Shown here: positions 9,696 through 19,089 of the stretch, one piece after another
Layout: each line of letters starts with the position of its first letter
How positions within the stretch are numbered: position 1 is the stretch's first letter
NCBI RefSeq assembly: GCF_900105415.1
Contig: NZ_FNSM01000001.1
Coordinates: 4,563,501 to 4,627,500 of the forward strand
Length of the DNA: 64,000 nucleotides
Origin: Streptomyces sp. TLI_105
GTDB taxonomy: Bacteria > Actinomycetota > Actinomycetes > Streptomycetales > Streptomycetaceae
Reading direction: 5' to 3'
Position numbers and translations under genes: made by a program
Notes under the pieces: generated by a model
Told to the model about the DNA's origin: nothing
Seen by the model: the letters and a program-made list of their open reading frames with translations, nothing else
Database searches by the model: none

Positions 9696-10691
9696 TCAGC
9701 CTTCCGTGGGTGCCGTGGCCCGGCGCAGGGCGCGGTGGACGCCGGCCGGGGTGAGGACGCCGAGCGGCCGGCCGTCGTCGCCGGTGACGGTGAGGCGGCC
9801 GGCGTCGTGCTGGAGGAGTACGGCGAGGGCGTCCTTGAGGGAGGTCCCGAGGGGCACCTGGGCGTCGCCCTGGTATTCCTCGGGGCCCCCGGCGTACCGC
9901 TCGGTGCTTTCTGTCCAGGAGTCGAGGTCGGCTTCGGCGACGGGGGTGACCGCGAGCCGCTTGAGGCCGCGGTCGCTCCCGACGAAGTCCGCGACGTAGG
10001 GGGTGGCGGGGGAGCCGAGGACGGTGGCGGGCGTGTCGAACTGCTCGATGCGCCCCTGTCCGTAGACGGCCATGCGGTCGCCCATGCGGACGGCCTCCTC
10101 GATGTCGTGGGTGACGAGGAGGACCGTCTTGCGGACGGTGGCCTGGAGGGTGAGGAACTCGTTCTGGAGGCGCTCGCGGACGACCGGGTCGACGGCGCCG
10201 AAGGGTTCGTCCATGAGGAGGACGGGCGGGTCGGCGGCGAGTGCGCGGGCGACGCCGACGCGCTGGCGCTGGCCGCCGGAGAGCTGGGCGGGGTAGCGGG
10301 GGCCGTGCACGGCCGGATCGAGGCCGACGAGTTCGAGGAGTTCGGCGGCACGCGCGCGTGCGGCGGTCTTCTTCCAGCCGAGGAGGGCGGGGACGGTCGC
10401 GGTGTTGTCGAGGACGGTGCGGTGGGGGAAGAGCCCGACCTGCTGGATGACGTATCCGATCTTGCGGCGCAGGGCGACCGGGTCGACGCCGGCCACGTCC
10501 TGGCCGTCCACGAGGACGCGGCCCGAGGTCGGCTCCACGAGCCGGTTCACCATCATCATCGTGGTCGTCTTGCCGCAGCCGGACGGGCCGACCAGGGTGA
10601 CGAGTTCGCCCTCGGCGACCTCGAAGGAGAGGTCGTCGACGGCCGTGGTGCCGTCGTCGTACCGCTTGGTCACGTGTTCGAACCGGATCAT
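9696..10691 (-). CDS. Osmoprotectant-type ABC transporter ATP-binding protein with CBS-like tail
   Basis: Energises a glycine-betaine/choline/carnitine (ProV/OpuCA-like) importer. Walker A GPSGCGKTT, Q-loop VIQQVGL, signature LSGGQRQRVGVARAL and Walker B LLMDEPFGAVD are all present. The C-terminal ~80 residues (SLKDALAVLLQHDAGRLTVTGDDGRPLGVLTP) look like a single CBS unit, which in OpuA-type transporters senses ionic strength. The two permeases and binding protein are divergent, starting 144 bases away. SD-like ggggaa precedes the ATG. Confidence 0.9.
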   Translation of the reverse strand: MIRFEHVTKRYDDGTTAVDDLSFEVAEGELVTLVGPSGCGKTTTMMMVNRLVEPTSGRVLVDGQDVAGVDPVALRRKIGYVIQQVGLFPHRTVLDNTATVPALLGWKKTAARARAAELLELVGLDPAVHGPRYPAQLSGGQRQRVGVARALAADPPVLLMDEPFGAVDPVVRERLQNEFLTLQATVRKTVLLVTHDIEEAVRMGDRMAVYGQGRIEQFDTPATVLGSPATPYVADFVGSDRGLKRLAVTPVAEADLDSWTESTERYAGGPEEYQGDAQVPLGTSLKDALAVLLQHDAGRLTVTGDDGRPLGVLTPAGVHRALRRATAPTEG

Positions 10692-10834
10692 GGTTCCCCA
10701 TTCTGTCCCCCGGGCGGCGGGGGTGTGTGAAGGGCGTGTTGCCGCATTGTGGCGAGTCTCGGGGATTGTCGGTGGCGGGGGTTAGGGTCGTCACACAAGA
10801 GTTCGGGAGGGCGGGCGACCCGGGGGGAGGGACG

Positions 10835-11521
10835 ATGAGCGCGCCGAACTGTCTGGTCACGAACGACTGGATCTGCGGTGAGTATCTGCGCACGCGCGGC
10901 GGGGAGTTGACGGACGCGCTGCTCCAACATGTGGGAATCACGGTCGTGTCGGTGCTGATCGCGCTCGCCGTCGCGGTGCCCCTCGCACTGCTCGTCCGCG
11001 CCCGGCCCCGGTTCGCCGGCCCGGTCCTCGGCCTGACCACCCTGCTCTACACGGTGCCGTCGCTCGCGATGTTCTCACTGCTGCTGCCGTTCTTCGGACT
11101 GTCGGCGGCGCTCGTCGTGACCGGCCTCGTGCTGTACGCGCTGACGATCCTCGTGCGGAACACCCTGGCGGGGCTCGCCGCCGTGCCGGCCGAGACGCGG
11201 GAGGCCGCCCGGGGCATGGGGTACGGCTCGCTGCGGATGCTCTGGCAGGTCGAGCTCCCGCTGGCGCTGCCGGTGCTGATGGCCGGGGTGCGGATGGCCA
11301 CGGTCTCCACGATCGCGCTGACGACGATCGGCTCGGTCGTCGGCCGCGGCGGCCTGGGCAACCTCATCGAGGACGCGCTGCCGACCTTCTTCAAGGCGCA
11401 GATGCTCGCCGCCTCGGTGCTGTGCGTGCTGCTCGCCGTCGCCGCCGACCTGCTGCTCCTGGGCCTCCAGCGGCTGCTCACGCCCTGGACCCGCATACGG
11501 ACCGCGCCGGGAGGTGGGTGA
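10835..11521 (+). CDS. Osmoprotectant ABC transporter permease (first)
   Basis: A 228-residue inner-membrane permease of the ProW/OpuCB type. It has five to six hydrophobic helices and the coupling-loop signature EAARGMGYGSLRMLWQVELPLALPVLMAGVR. ATG at 10835 is preferred because of the ggggggaggg SD; the frame is open further upstream but without a ribosome site. It runs directly into the second permease, with the stop one base before the next start. Confidence 0.9.
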   Translation: MSAPNCLVTNDWICGEYLRTRGGELTDALLQHVGITVVSVLIALAVAVPLALLVRARPRFAGPVLGLTTLLYTVPSLAMFSLLLPFFGLSAALVVTGLVLYALTILVRNTLAGLAAVPAETREAARGMGYGSLRMLWQVELPLALPVLMAGVRMATVSTIALTTIGSVVGRGGLGNLIEDALPTFFKAQMLAASVLCVLLAVAADLLLLGLQRLLTPWTRIRTAPGGG

Positions 11522-11522
11522 G

Positions 11523-12197
11523 GTGGGCATCGTGACGGACGCCTGGGGCTGGCTCACCACCGGCGCGCACTGGACGGGCGAGGACGGCATCGGGCAGCGG
11601 CTCGCCGAGCACGTGTACGTGAGCGGGGCGGCGCTCCTCGTCGCGTCGGCGCTCGCGCTGCCGCTGGGCCTGTGGCTGGGCCACCTCGGCCGGGGCGGGG
11701 CGCTCGCGGTGAACGTGTCGAACGTGGGGCGGGCGATCCCCGTCTTCGCGGTGCTCGCGCTGTTCATGGTGTCGCCCCTGCGGAACGCCGGCTATGTGCC
11801 GACCGTGGTGGCCCTGGTGCTGTTCGCGATACCCCCGCTCCTCACCAACGCGTACGTGGGGGTGCGGGAGGTGGACCGGGCGGCGGTCCGGGCCGCCCGG
11901 GGCATGGGGATGACGGGCGGACAGCTCTTCCTCCGGGTCGAACTCCCGCTGTCCCGGCCGGTGGTGATGACCGGGATCCGCTCGGCCGCGGTGCAGGTGG
12001 TCGCCACGGCGACGATCGCCGCGATGGTCGGGCAGGGCGGCCTGGGCCGGATCATCACGGCCGGCTTCGCCACGTACGACACCGCGCAAGTGGTCGCGGG
12101 CGCCGTGCTGGTGGCGCTGCTCGCCCTCCTGGTGGAGGGCGTCCTGGTGGGCGTGGACCGCCTTTTCGTACGTGACGGACGATGTGACCAACGCTGA
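11523..12197 (+). CDS. Osmoprotectant ABC transporter permease (second)
   Basis: Second membrane subunit, a paralogue of the preceding permease, with the same EAA-like loop (AAVRAARGMGMTGGQLFLRVELPLSRPVVMTGIR). The GTG at 11523 is chosen because gggagg precedes it by about nine bases; GTG at 11514 is in frame but overlaps that site. Two different permeases plus one ATPase is the OpuC-type layout rather than the homodimeric OpuA-type. Confidence 0.9.
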   Translation: MGIVTDAWGWLTTGAHWTGEDGIGQRLAEHVYVSGAALLVASALALPLGLWLGHLGRGGALAVNVSNVGRAIPVFAVLALFMVSPLRNAGYVPTVVALVLFAIPPLLTNAYVGVREVDRAAVRAARGMGMTGGQLFLRVELPLSRPVVMTGIRSAAVQVVATATIAAMVGQGGLGRIITAGFATYDTAQVVAGAVLVALLALLVEGVLVGVDRLFVRDGRCDQR

Positions 12198-12213
12198 CTG
12201 GATGGGTGATCTC

Positions 12214-13200
12214 GTGAACAGGGTCTCGCGTATCGCGGGCGCGCTGCTGGGTACGGCGGCGCTGACCGTCGCCCTCGCCGCGTGCGGCGGTGACAGCCTG
12301 GAGGAAGGCAAGAAGAAGGACTCCACAAGCCCCGGCGGCTCCGGCGGCGGGGAGAAGGGTTCGCTGGTGGTCGGCGCGGCCGCCTTCACGGAGGCCAAGG
12401 TCCTCGCCGAGCTGTACGCGCAGTCGCTGCGGTCCGTCGGATACTCGGTGTCCATCACGACGGTGAAGAATCGCGAGCTGTACGAACCCTCGCTGGAGAA
12501 CGGCGAGATCGACGTCGTCCCGGAATACGCGGCGACGATCGCGGAATTCCTCAACGCGAAGGTGAACGGCCCGAAGGCGCCCGAGGACGAGCCGGTTGCC
12601 TCGGGCGACGTGACGGCCACGGTCGACGCGCTGCGGAAGCTCGCCGAACCGCGCGGACTGAAGGTCCTCGCGGCCGGAGAGGCCGTCGATCAGAACGCCT
12701 TCGCGGTGACCAAGGAATTCGCCGCGAAGAACAAGCTGACGACGCTTTCCGATCTCGGCCGCGCGAAGCTGAAGGTGAAGATCGCGGCCGGTGACGAATG
12801 CGCGGTACGGCCCTTCTGCGCACCCGGTCTGAAGAAGGCGTACGGGATCGACGTGGCCGGGATCGACCCCAAGGGAGTCGGCACGCCGCAGGCCAAGCAG
12901 GCGGTCAAGGACGGGGTGGACCAGCTGGTCCTGACGACCACCACCGACGCCACGATCGACGGCTACGGCCTCGTCCTCCTCACCGACGACAAGAAGCTGC
13001 AGAACGCCGACAACGTGCTGCCGGTGGTCAACGCCAAGGACGCCGGTTCCCCCGAGATAGCGGCCGCGCTCGACCGCCTCACCAAGGTGCTGACCACAGC
13101 GGATCTCGCCGAACTCAACCGCAAGGTGGACGCCGAGCGGGCGAAGCCGGAGGACGTCGCCAAGGAGTATCTGGAGACGAAGGGGCTGCTCAAGAAGTAG
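12214..13200 (+). CDS. Glycine betaine/osmoprotectant-binding lipoprotein
   Basis: Extracellular ligand-binding component (OpuAC/ProX domain, about residues 40-328). The N-terminus is a lipoprotein signal, VNRVSRIAGALLGTAALTVALAAC, with a lipobox LAAC, followed by a Gly/Ser/Lys linker. The domain starts with SLVVGAAAFTEAKVLAELYAQSL and has the typical GEIDVVPEYAATI stretch. The start is uncertain: GTG 12214 gives the best signal peptide, while ATG 12202 and ATG 12172 (overlapping the permease gene) are in frame. Ligand not determined. Confidence 0.9.
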   Translation: MNRVSRIAGALLGTAALTVALAACGGDSLEEGKKKDSTSPGGSGGGEKGSLVVGAAAFTEAKVLAELYAQSLRSVGYSVSITTVKNRELYEPSLENGEIDVVPEYAATIAEFLNAKVNGPKAPEDEPVASGDVTATVDALRKLAEPRGLKVLAAGEAVDQNAFAVTKEFAAKNKLTTLSDLGRAKLKVKIAAGDECAVRPFCAPGLKKAYGIDVAGIDPKGVGTPQAKQAVKDGVDQLVLTTTTDATIDGYGLVLLTDDKKLQNADNVLPVVNAKDAGSPEIAAALDRLTKVLTTADLAELNRKVDAERAKPEDVAKEYLETKGLLKK

Positions 13201-13330
13201 GAGATGGGGGAGGGGAGTCGGCCCGAAACGGAACCGGAACCGTCGATATCCACTTCTGGTGGCGAGAAGTGGCCAAGAGATTGCCGGGCCGACACCCCAC
13301 ATGACGCCTACGCACGGTAAATTTCAGGCC

Positions 13331-14374
13331 ATGCCACGTGGACGCCACCGCCATTCCCCGCCTCTGCACAAGCTGCTGCCGCCCTCCGCGGTCGCCGGCG
13401 CCGCGGTCGTGTGCGCCGCGGCCGCCTGGCTGCCCGGCGACCCGGTGATCGCGCGGCTGCTCGCGGCCGCGGCGGCCGCCGCCGCCGTCACCGGCGCCGT
13501 CCTCATGCGCAGTTGGGACCGGAACGCCGGCCTCAAGGTCGCCGAGCTCGACCGGGCGCGCGCCGCCGACCAGTGGAAGGCCGAGGAGCGGACCGCCGAG
13601 CTGGAGACCGACCTGGAGGAGTCCCGCGCGCTGCGCTCCCGGCTCGAAGCCAAACTCCGCGCCAAGCGCGTGGAGCTCGCCGGACTGCGCGGCGAACACG
13701 CCGACCTCCTCCGCCGGTACGCCACCGCCGAGACCGAGCGGGCCAGCGCCCTGGAAGGCCGCCGCGTCCTCGCCCTGGAGACCTCCGGTACGTCCGGCAC
13801 CGACGCCAAGGCGCTGCCGGCCGCCGGCTCCACGCCCACCCCCGAGGCCTTCCGCCGCGCCGCCCAGGCCCTGCGTGACCTCCCGCGCAACGCCGCCGCC
13901 CAGCAGGCCCGCCGCACGGCCGAGGCGGCCCGCGCCCGCGACCTCGCCGAGCGCGCCCGGGAGACGGAGGAGCCGCAGGGGAAGCACGCGGCGGCCGCCG
14001 GAACCGAGCAGCACACCCGCACGGCCGCCGCCACTCCCGCGCTCCCGCCCGCCACCACCGTCCTGCCGGCGGTGCCGGTCGCGGCCGCGGTCGTCCCGTA
14101 CGCGGCCCGCAGGCCCGCCCCGCGCCCCGAGGGCGGCTTCGACTTCTTCGGTACGCAGAAGGCGGCGGCCGTCATCGAGGACGTGCAGAACAGCGACCTC
14201 GCCGACGTCGTGGGCGAGGAGGTCCTGGCCTCCGGGACCCCGCTGCTCACCCCGGTCGCCGCGCCCGCCGTCCCGGCGCCGCCGCGGGCCATCGGCCAGG
14301 TCATCGACCTGACGGCGCACGACGAGACGGAACAACTGGACGTAGCCGAACTCCGAGACGCGATCAGCTCCTGA
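13331..14374 (+). CDS. Coiled-coil membrane-anchored hypothetical protein
   Basis: A 347-residue protein of unknown function. The basic start (PRGRHRHSPPLHK) is followed by two hydrophobic stretches (about 15-35 and 42-60). A charged alpha-helical region then runs from about 70 to 140, rich in Glu/Arg heptads (KAEERTAELETDLEESRALRSRL), and a long Ala/Pro-rich section ends in a more ordered C-terminus (GGFDFFGTQKAAAVIEDVQNSDLADVVGEE and RAIGQVIDLTAHDETEQLDVAELRDA). This suggests an envelope-associated scaffold. No known domain recognised. The start at 13331 is a judgement; ATG 13301 is also in frame. Confidence 0.7.
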   Translation: MPRGRHRHSPPLHKLLPPSAVAGAAVVCAAAAWLPGDPVIARLLAAAAAAAAVTGAVLMRSWDRNAGLKVAELDRARAADQWKAEERTAELETDLEESRALRSRLEAKLRAKRVELAGLRGEHADLLRRYATAETERASALEGRRVLALETSGTSGTDAKALPAAGSTPTPEAFRRAAQALRDLPRNAAAQQARRTAEAARARDLAERARETEEPQGKHAAAAGTEQHTRTAAATPALPPATTVLPAVPVAAAVVPYAARRPAPRPEGGFDFFGTQKAAAVIEDVQNSDLADVVGEEVLASGTPLLTPVAAPAVPAPPRAIGQVIDLTAHDETEQLDVAELRDAISS

Positions 14375-14379
14375 CGACC

Positions 14380-14819
14380 CCGCCGGGGCGGCACCCACCC
14401 CCGCCCGTGTGGCCCCGCCCCCGCGGTGTGAACCCGCGCCTGGTGGGACGGTGCCCGCCGCCCACTGCCGTGTGGGCAATCGTCCCGCTGGGGCGAGGGG
14501 GTCCCCCTGCTCGAGCGAAGCCGAGAGCTTGGGGGAGGGTGGGCACACGGGACGGCGCCTCTGCGGGCGCGCTCCGCCTTCCGGGCCTGGACCCGCACCA
14601 CGACTGCGGCGCACGTTCCGGTGCGGGTTCAGGCGCGGGAGCCTCGGGCGCCGGCAAGGGGCGCCGTTCCGTTGTGCCCACCCGTTCCGCCCCGGCGGAA
14701 CGCATGCCCACAACGGGGGGCGAAGGGTGGGCAACGTCCCAGCACGCGCGCCCACAACGGGGGCGCGAGGGGTGGGCACCGCCCTGGCGGAACGACTGCC
14801 CACAACGAGGGGCTGGCGG
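14380..14819 (+). repeat. Repeat-rich intergenic region with copies of a dispersed palindromic element
   Basis: About 440 bases without a credible gene. It contains four related copies of a motif with core GCCCACAACGG (about 14705, 14748 and 14799) or its complement (about 14470), often beside gtgggcac. A full copy at 14674-14717 has the hairpin cgttccgcc / ggcggaacg (14683-14691 and 14694-14702). The same element is found inverted at about 60608-60653, and as a partial copy at about 48043-48063. It resembles REP/BIME-type extragenic repeats. Its function is unknown. Confidence 0.7.
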
Positions 14820-15962
14820 CTACTTGTCGATGTCGCCCACGACGAAGAAGAGCGAGCCCAGGATCGCCACCATGTCCGCGACCAGCGTCCCCGGCAGCAG
14901 TTCCACCAGCGCCTGGATGTTGTTGAACGACGCCGAGCGCAGCTTCAGCCGGTACGGGGTCTTCTCGCCCTTGGACACCAGGTAGTAGCCGTTGACGCCG
15001 AGCGGGTTCTCGGTCCAGGCGTACGTGTGCCCCTCCGGCGCCTTGAGCACCTTCGGCAGCCGCTGGTTGATCGGCCCGGGCGGCAGCTCGGCCATCCGGT
15101 CCAGGCAGGCGTCCGCCAGGTCCAGGGAGTTGTGCGTCTGGTCGAGCAGGCACTCGAACCGGGCGAGACAGTCGCCCTCCTGCCGCAGGGCGACCCGCAG
15201 GGTGTCCTGGAGCTCCCCGTACGCGAGGTACGGCTCGTCGCGGCGGAGGTCGAAGTCGACGCCCGAGGCGCGGGCGATGGGCCCGGACACCCCGTACGCG
15301 TGGACGGTCTCCGGGCTGAGGACACCGACCCCGCGCGTACGGCCCCGGAAGATCTCGTTGCCGAGGACCAGCCGGTCGTACACGTCCATCCGGGACCGGA
15401 CGTCCGCGACGGCCTGCCGCGCCCGCCCCAGCCAGCCGGCGGGCAGGTCCTCCTTGAGGCCGCCGACCCGGTTGAACATGTAGTGCATCCGGCCGCCGGA
15501 GACCTCCTCCATCACCGTCTGGAGCTCCTCGCGCTCCCGGAAGGCGTGGAAGACGGGGGTGATCCCGCCCAGTTCGAGCGGGTACGAGCCGAGGAACATC
15601 AGGTGGTTGAGGACCCGGTTCAGCTCGGCGAGGAGCGTCCGCGTCCACACGGCCCGCTCCGGGACCTCCATGCCGAGCATCCGCTCGACGGCCATGACGA
15701 CGCCGAGCTCGTTGGAGAAGGCGGACAGCCAGTCGTGGCGGTTGGCCAGCATGATGATCTGCCGGTAGTCCCGCGCCTCGAAGAGCTTCTCGGCGCCCCG
15801 GTGCATGTAGCCGATCACCGGCTCGGCGTGCCGGACGACCTCGCCGTCGAGCACGAGCCGGAGCCGGAGCACGCCGTGGGTGGAGGGATGCTGCGGTCCG
15901 ATGTTCAGCACCATGTCGGTGCTCTCCGCCGCGCCGCCGATTCCGACCGTCGTCTCCGTCAT
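14820..15962 (-). CDS. Stand-alone NADH-quinone oxidoreductase subunit D-like protein (NuoD2)
   Basis: A 380-residue homologue of the complex I 49-kDa/NuoD subunit. Family landmarks are present: [15 protein letters not shown] (20-34), [10 protein letters not shown] (51-60), [40 protein letters not shown] and the end [13 protein letters not shown]. It is shorter than typical operon-encoded NuoD (about 420-450 residues), and no other nuo gene is nearby. It starts four bases after the methyltransferase stop, so the two are almost certainly co-translated. Whether it joins complex I or another complex is not known. Confidence 0.88.
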   Translation of the reverse strand: MTETTVGIGGAAESTDMVLNIGPQHPSTHGVLRLRLVLDGEVVRHAEPVIGYMHRGAEKLFEARDYRQIIMLANRHDWLSAFSNELGVVMAVERMLGMEVPERAVWTRTLLAELNRVLNHLMFLGSYPLELGGITPVFHAFREREELQTVMEEVSGGRMHYMFNRVGGLKEDLPAGWLGRARQAVADVRSRMDVYDRLVLGNEIFRGRTRGVGVLSPETVHAYGVSGPIARASGVDFDLRRDEPYLAYGELQDTLRVALRQEGDCLARFECLLDQTHNSLDLADACLDRMAELPPGPINQRLPKVLKAPEGHTYAWTENPLGVNGYYLVSKGEKTPYRLKLRSASFNNIQALVELLPGTLVADMVAILGSLFFVVGDIDK

Positions 15963-15966
15963 GCGG

Positions 15967-16986
15967 TCAGTATCCCCTGCCGTCCCGGGGCCCCGGCTCC
16001 CTGCCCGAGGGGCGGACCCGGCAGCTCAGCCAGAGGAAGTCGCCGAGGCCGCCGCGGGCGGTGAGCTCGGCCGCCTCGCCGGCGGAGGCGAGCGCGCGGA
16101 CGTAACCGGCGGGGTCGGTCGAGGCGAGCGCGAGCGGCGGCCGTCCCCCGGACACCCCGAGCCGCCCCAGCGCCTCCCGCTGCGTGACCAGCTCGACGGC
16201 GGCACGTCCGTTCCCGGCCGGCAGGTCGCCGCAGGCGTCCAGGGCCACGTGCGAGGTCACGTCGCAGCTTCCGTCCGGGACCGGGGGGACCTCGCGGCCC
16301 GCGCGGAAGCCGGTCAGGGAGCCGAAGGGCGGCCGGGTCTCCCGTACGTGCGCGTAGTCCACGGCCACCGCGCGGCCCGCCGCCAGGGAGGCGACCGCCG
16401 CCGCCCAGGCCTCGTCGCGGGGCCGCCCGATCTCGGCCCGCGCGCCCGGCTCCCGCAGCGGCCACCAGCGGGCCAGCCAGTCGGCATCCGGCCCAAAGAC
16501 GGGTCCGCCGAGCCGCTCCGTGCCGTCCGGGCGGACCTCCACGTACCGGACGGTGCCCGCCGCGTCCGCCTCGGCGACGTCCACCGGCACGTTGTCGAGC
16601 CACTCGTTCGCGAAGAGCAGCCCGCGCACACCCTCCGGTATCCGGTCCGTCCACTCCACCCGTGGGTCGAGCCCGTCCGGGCGGGCGGCGCGCTCGACCG
16701 CGTACGCCCGCACCGAGAGCGAGGACCCGACGGCCGCGAGCACCGACGTCAGCAGTTCACCGCGGCCCGCGCCCACGTCCACCAGGTCGACCTCGGCGGT
16801 CCCCAGCTCCTCCGCGACCTCGCCGAGCAGCCGGGCCACGGCCCCCGCGAAGAGCGGGGAGGCGTGCACCGAGGTGCGGAAGTGCCCCGCCGGTCCCTCG
16901 GGGCGCAGGTAGAAGCCCCCGGGGCCGTACAGCGCCCGTTCCGTGGCCTCCCGCCACCCCTGCCACTGACACGTCTCATCCGTCAC
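15967..16986 (-). CDS. SAM-dependent methyltransferase of the DUF185 (NDUFAF7/MidA) family
   Basis: A 339-residue predicted class I methyltransferase. An N-terminal segment ([35 protein letters not shown]) matches the DUF185 opening. The SAM-binding motif is [14 protein letters not shown], followed by [13 protein letters not shown]. In mitochondria NDUFAF7 dimethylates an arginine of NDUFS2, the NuoD homologue; here the gene directly downstream encodes a NuoD paralogue. GTG at 16986 is the start: it is the only sensible one before the divergent histidine kinase, whose start is 96 bases away. Confidence 0.88.
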   Translation of the reverse strand: MTDETCQWQGWREATERALYGPGGFYLRPEGPAGHFRTSVHASPLFAGAVARLLGEVAEELGTAEVDLVDVGAGRGELLTSVLAAVGSSLSVRAYAVERAARPDGLDPRVEWTDRIPEGVRGLLFANEWLDNVPVDVAEADAAGTVRYVEVRPDGTERLGGPVFGPDADWLARWWPLREPGARAEIGRPRDEAWAAAVASLAAGRAVAVDYAHVRETRPPFGSLTGFRAGREVPPVPDGSCDVTSHVALDACGDLPAGNGRAAVELVTQREALGRLGVSGGRPPLALASTDPAGYVRALASAGEAAELTARGGLGDFLWLSCRVRPSGREPGPRDGRGY

Positions 16987-17082
16987 GTGCCCCAGTGTCC
17001 ACCTCGGGGAGTAGGGGCCCGGCGCCAAGGATCGACCCCACGGTTGATCCCCGCACCTGTCCCTTTCCCTACTCTGGGTGAC

Positions 17083-18285
17083 GTGCAGCGCCTCTACGAC
17101 TTCATCCGCAGACACCCGACGGGCGTCGACGGCTTCTGGGCCGTCGTCCTCCTCGGGTTCTCCGCGCTGTGGGTGGTGTCGACCGGATCCACCACGGGCA
17201 GCGCCGCCGGGTACGGCCTCGTCGCCGTGCTCTTCTCCCTCGTCGTGGCCCTGAGGCGACGGGCGCCGGAGAAGATGCTGGTGCTCGCGGTCGCGCTGGG
17301 CGTCGCCCAGCTCGCCCTCGACCTGGTGCCGTTCATGGCCGACTTCGCCATGCTCGTGATCATCTTCACCGTCGCGGCGCACGACGGACCCCGCTGGGCG
17401 TCCCGGCTCGCGCTCATCGGTGGACTCAGCGCCTCCACGCTCTCGCAGCTCAGATGGCCCATGGAGGGCACGAGCTCCGGCGCGGCCAAGGTCTTCTTCA
17501 CGATCATCATGACCGTGCCGTTCGCCCTCGCCTGGGTCCTCGGCGACTCGCTCCGCACCCGCCGCGCCTACTTCGCGCAGCTGGAGGAGCGGGCCTCCCG
17601 CCTGGAGCAGGAGCGCGAGGCCCAGGCCAAGGTCGCGGTCGCCGCCGAGCGCGCCCGGATCGCCCGCGAGCTGCACGACGTCGTCGCGCACAACGTGTCG
17701 GTGATGGTGGTCCAGGCCGACGGCGCCGCCTATGTCATGGATTCCTCCCCGGAGACCGCGAAGCAGGCCCTGGAGACGATCTCCACCACCGGTCGGCAGG
17801 CGCTCGCCGAGATGCGCAGACTCCTCGGGATCCTGCGCACCGGCGAGCACCAGGAGGCCGGGGAGTACGTGCCCCAGCCCGACGTGCGGCAGATCGAGGA
17901 CCTCGTGGAGCAGGTCCGGGACACCGGCCTCACCGTCGACTTCGCGATCGAGGGGAGCCCGCGCCCGCTGCCCAGCGGCGTCGAGCTCACCGCGTACCGG
18001 ATCGTGCAGGAAGCCCTCACCAACACGCGCAAGCACGGCGGGCCGGACGCGGGTGCCAGCGTGCGCCTCGTCTACTTCGACGACGGTCTCGGCCTGCTCG
18101 TCGAGGACGACGGCCGGGGCGCTCCGCAGGAGATGTACGAGGACGGGGGCGCCGACGGGCGGGGCCACGGTCTGATCGGCATGCGTGAGCGGGTCGGCAT
18201 GGTCGGCGGCACCCTGGACGCGGGCCCGCGTCCGGGCGGCGGTTTCCGGATCAGCGCCCTGCTCCCCCTCAAGCCCGCTCACTGA
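17083..18285 (+). CDS. Sensor histidine kinase, DesK/NarX type (HisKA_3)
   Basis: A 400-residue membrane sensor kinase. The N-terminal ~150 residues hold about five hydrophobic helices with little extracytoplasmic sequence. A short coiled coil ([24 protein letters not shown]) leads to the phosphoacceptor motif [21 protein letters not shown]. The ATPase part has [24 protein letters not shown] and [20 protein letters not shown]. The response regulator follows after 22 bases. Signal unknown. Confidence 0.94.
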   Translation: MQRLYDFIRRHPTGVDGFWAVVLLGFSALWVVSTGSTTGSAAGYGLVAVLFSLVVALRRRAPEKMLVLAVALGVAQLALDLVPFMADFAMLVIIFTVAAHDGPRWASRLALIGGLSASTLSQLRWPMEGTSSGAAKVFFTIIMTVPFALAWVLGDSLRTRRAYFAQLEERASRLEQEREAQAKVAVAAERARIARELHDVVAHNVSVMVVQADGAAYVMDSSPETAKQALETISTTGRQALAEMRRLLGILRTGEHQEAGEYVPQPDVRQIEDLVEQVRDTGLTVDFAIEGSPRPLPSGVELTAYRIVQEALTNTRKHGGPDAGASVRLVYFDDGLGLLVEDDGRGAPQEMYEDGGADGRGHGLIGMRERVGMVGGTLDAGPRPGGGFRISALLPLKPAH

Positions 18286-18307
18286 CGACCCCTAAGGAAC
18301 TGACCTG

Positions 18308-18982
18308 ATGTCCATCCGCGTGATGCTCGTCGACGACCAGGTGCTGCTGCGGACCGGTTTCCGCATGGTGCTCGCCGCCCAGCCGGACATGGAGGTCGTG
18401 GCGGAGGCCGGCGACGGTGTCGAGGCCCTGGAGGTGCTGCGCTCCACGGCGGTCGACGTCGTTCTGATGGACGTGCGCATGCCGAAGCTGGACGGCGTGG
18501 AGACGACCCGGCGGATCTGCTCGGAGCCGGCCGCGCCGAAGGTGCTGATCCTGACGACGTTCGACCTCGACGAGTACGCCTTCTCGGGGCTGAAGGCCGG
18601 TGCGAGCGGCTTCATGCTGAAGGACGTGCCGCCGGCGGAGCTGCTCGGTGCGATCCGCTCGGTGCACAGCGGGGACGCGGTGGTGGCGCCCTCGACCACG
18701 CGCCGGCTCCTGGACCGCTTCTCGCCGATGCTGCCGTCCTCGGGGAAGGAGCCCGAGCACAAGGGGCTGGAGCGGCTGACGGAGCGGGAGCGGGAGGTGA
18801 TGATGCTGGTCGCGCAGGGGCTGTCGAACGGCGAGATCGCCGCCCGGCTCGTCCTCTCCGAGGCGACGGTGAAGACGCACGTGGGCCGCATCCTGACCAA
18901 GCTGGGCCTGCGCGACCGGGTCCAGGTCGTGGTCCTGGCGTACGAGACGGGCCTGGTCCGGGCGGGCGGCGGCGCGGTCTAG
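18308..18982 (+). CDS. NarL/LuxR-type response regulator
   Basis: Partner of the upstream kinase. The receiver domain (1-120) has the acidic pair VDDQ, phospho-acceptor Asp55 (VVLMDVRMPK) and the TTFD/K-DVPP region. The DNA-binding LuxR-type helix-turn-helix is at about 152-215 (LTEREREVMMLVAQGLSNGEIAARLVLSEATVKTHVGRIL). SD aagga lies before the ATG. The last codons and stop belong to a sequence that is repeated downstream (see the repeat at 18966). Confidence 0.95.
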   Translation: MSIRVMLVDDQVLLRTGFRMVLAAQPDMEVVAEAGDGVEALEVLRSTAVDVVLMDVRMPKLDGVETTRRICSEPAAPKVLILTTFDLDEYAFSGLKAGASGFMLKDVPPAELLGAIRSVHSGDAVVAPSTTRRLLDRFSPMLPSSGKEPEHKGLERLTEREREVMMLVAQGLSNGEIAARLVLSEATVKTHVGRILTKLGLRDRVQVVVLAYETGLVRAGGGAV

Positions 18983-19076
18983 AGCACCCGCGCCCGGCCG
19001 GGGCGGGGCGTGCGGCGGCGCGGTCCAGGACACCCGCGCCCGGCCCGGCTCGGCCCGGCGGGCGGCGGCGCGGTGC
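18966..19076 (+). repeat. Imperfect tandem repeat that begins inside the response-regulator 3' end
   Basis: The block gcggcggcgcggtc, followed by about 20 bases ending cacccgcgcccggcc, occurs at 18966 (where it encodes the last residues and stop of the response regulator) and again at 19012. A shortened third copy of the first part is at 19062. The periods are about 46 and 50 bases. It looks like tandem duplication of the gene end. Confidence 0.65.
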
Positions 19077-19089
19077 GGTCCTCGTGGTC

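Noticed and set aside
14820..15962. NiFe-hydrogenase large subunit
   Set aside because: The family shares ancestry with NuoD, but the Ni-binding CxxC pairs are not present and the motifs are those of NuoD.
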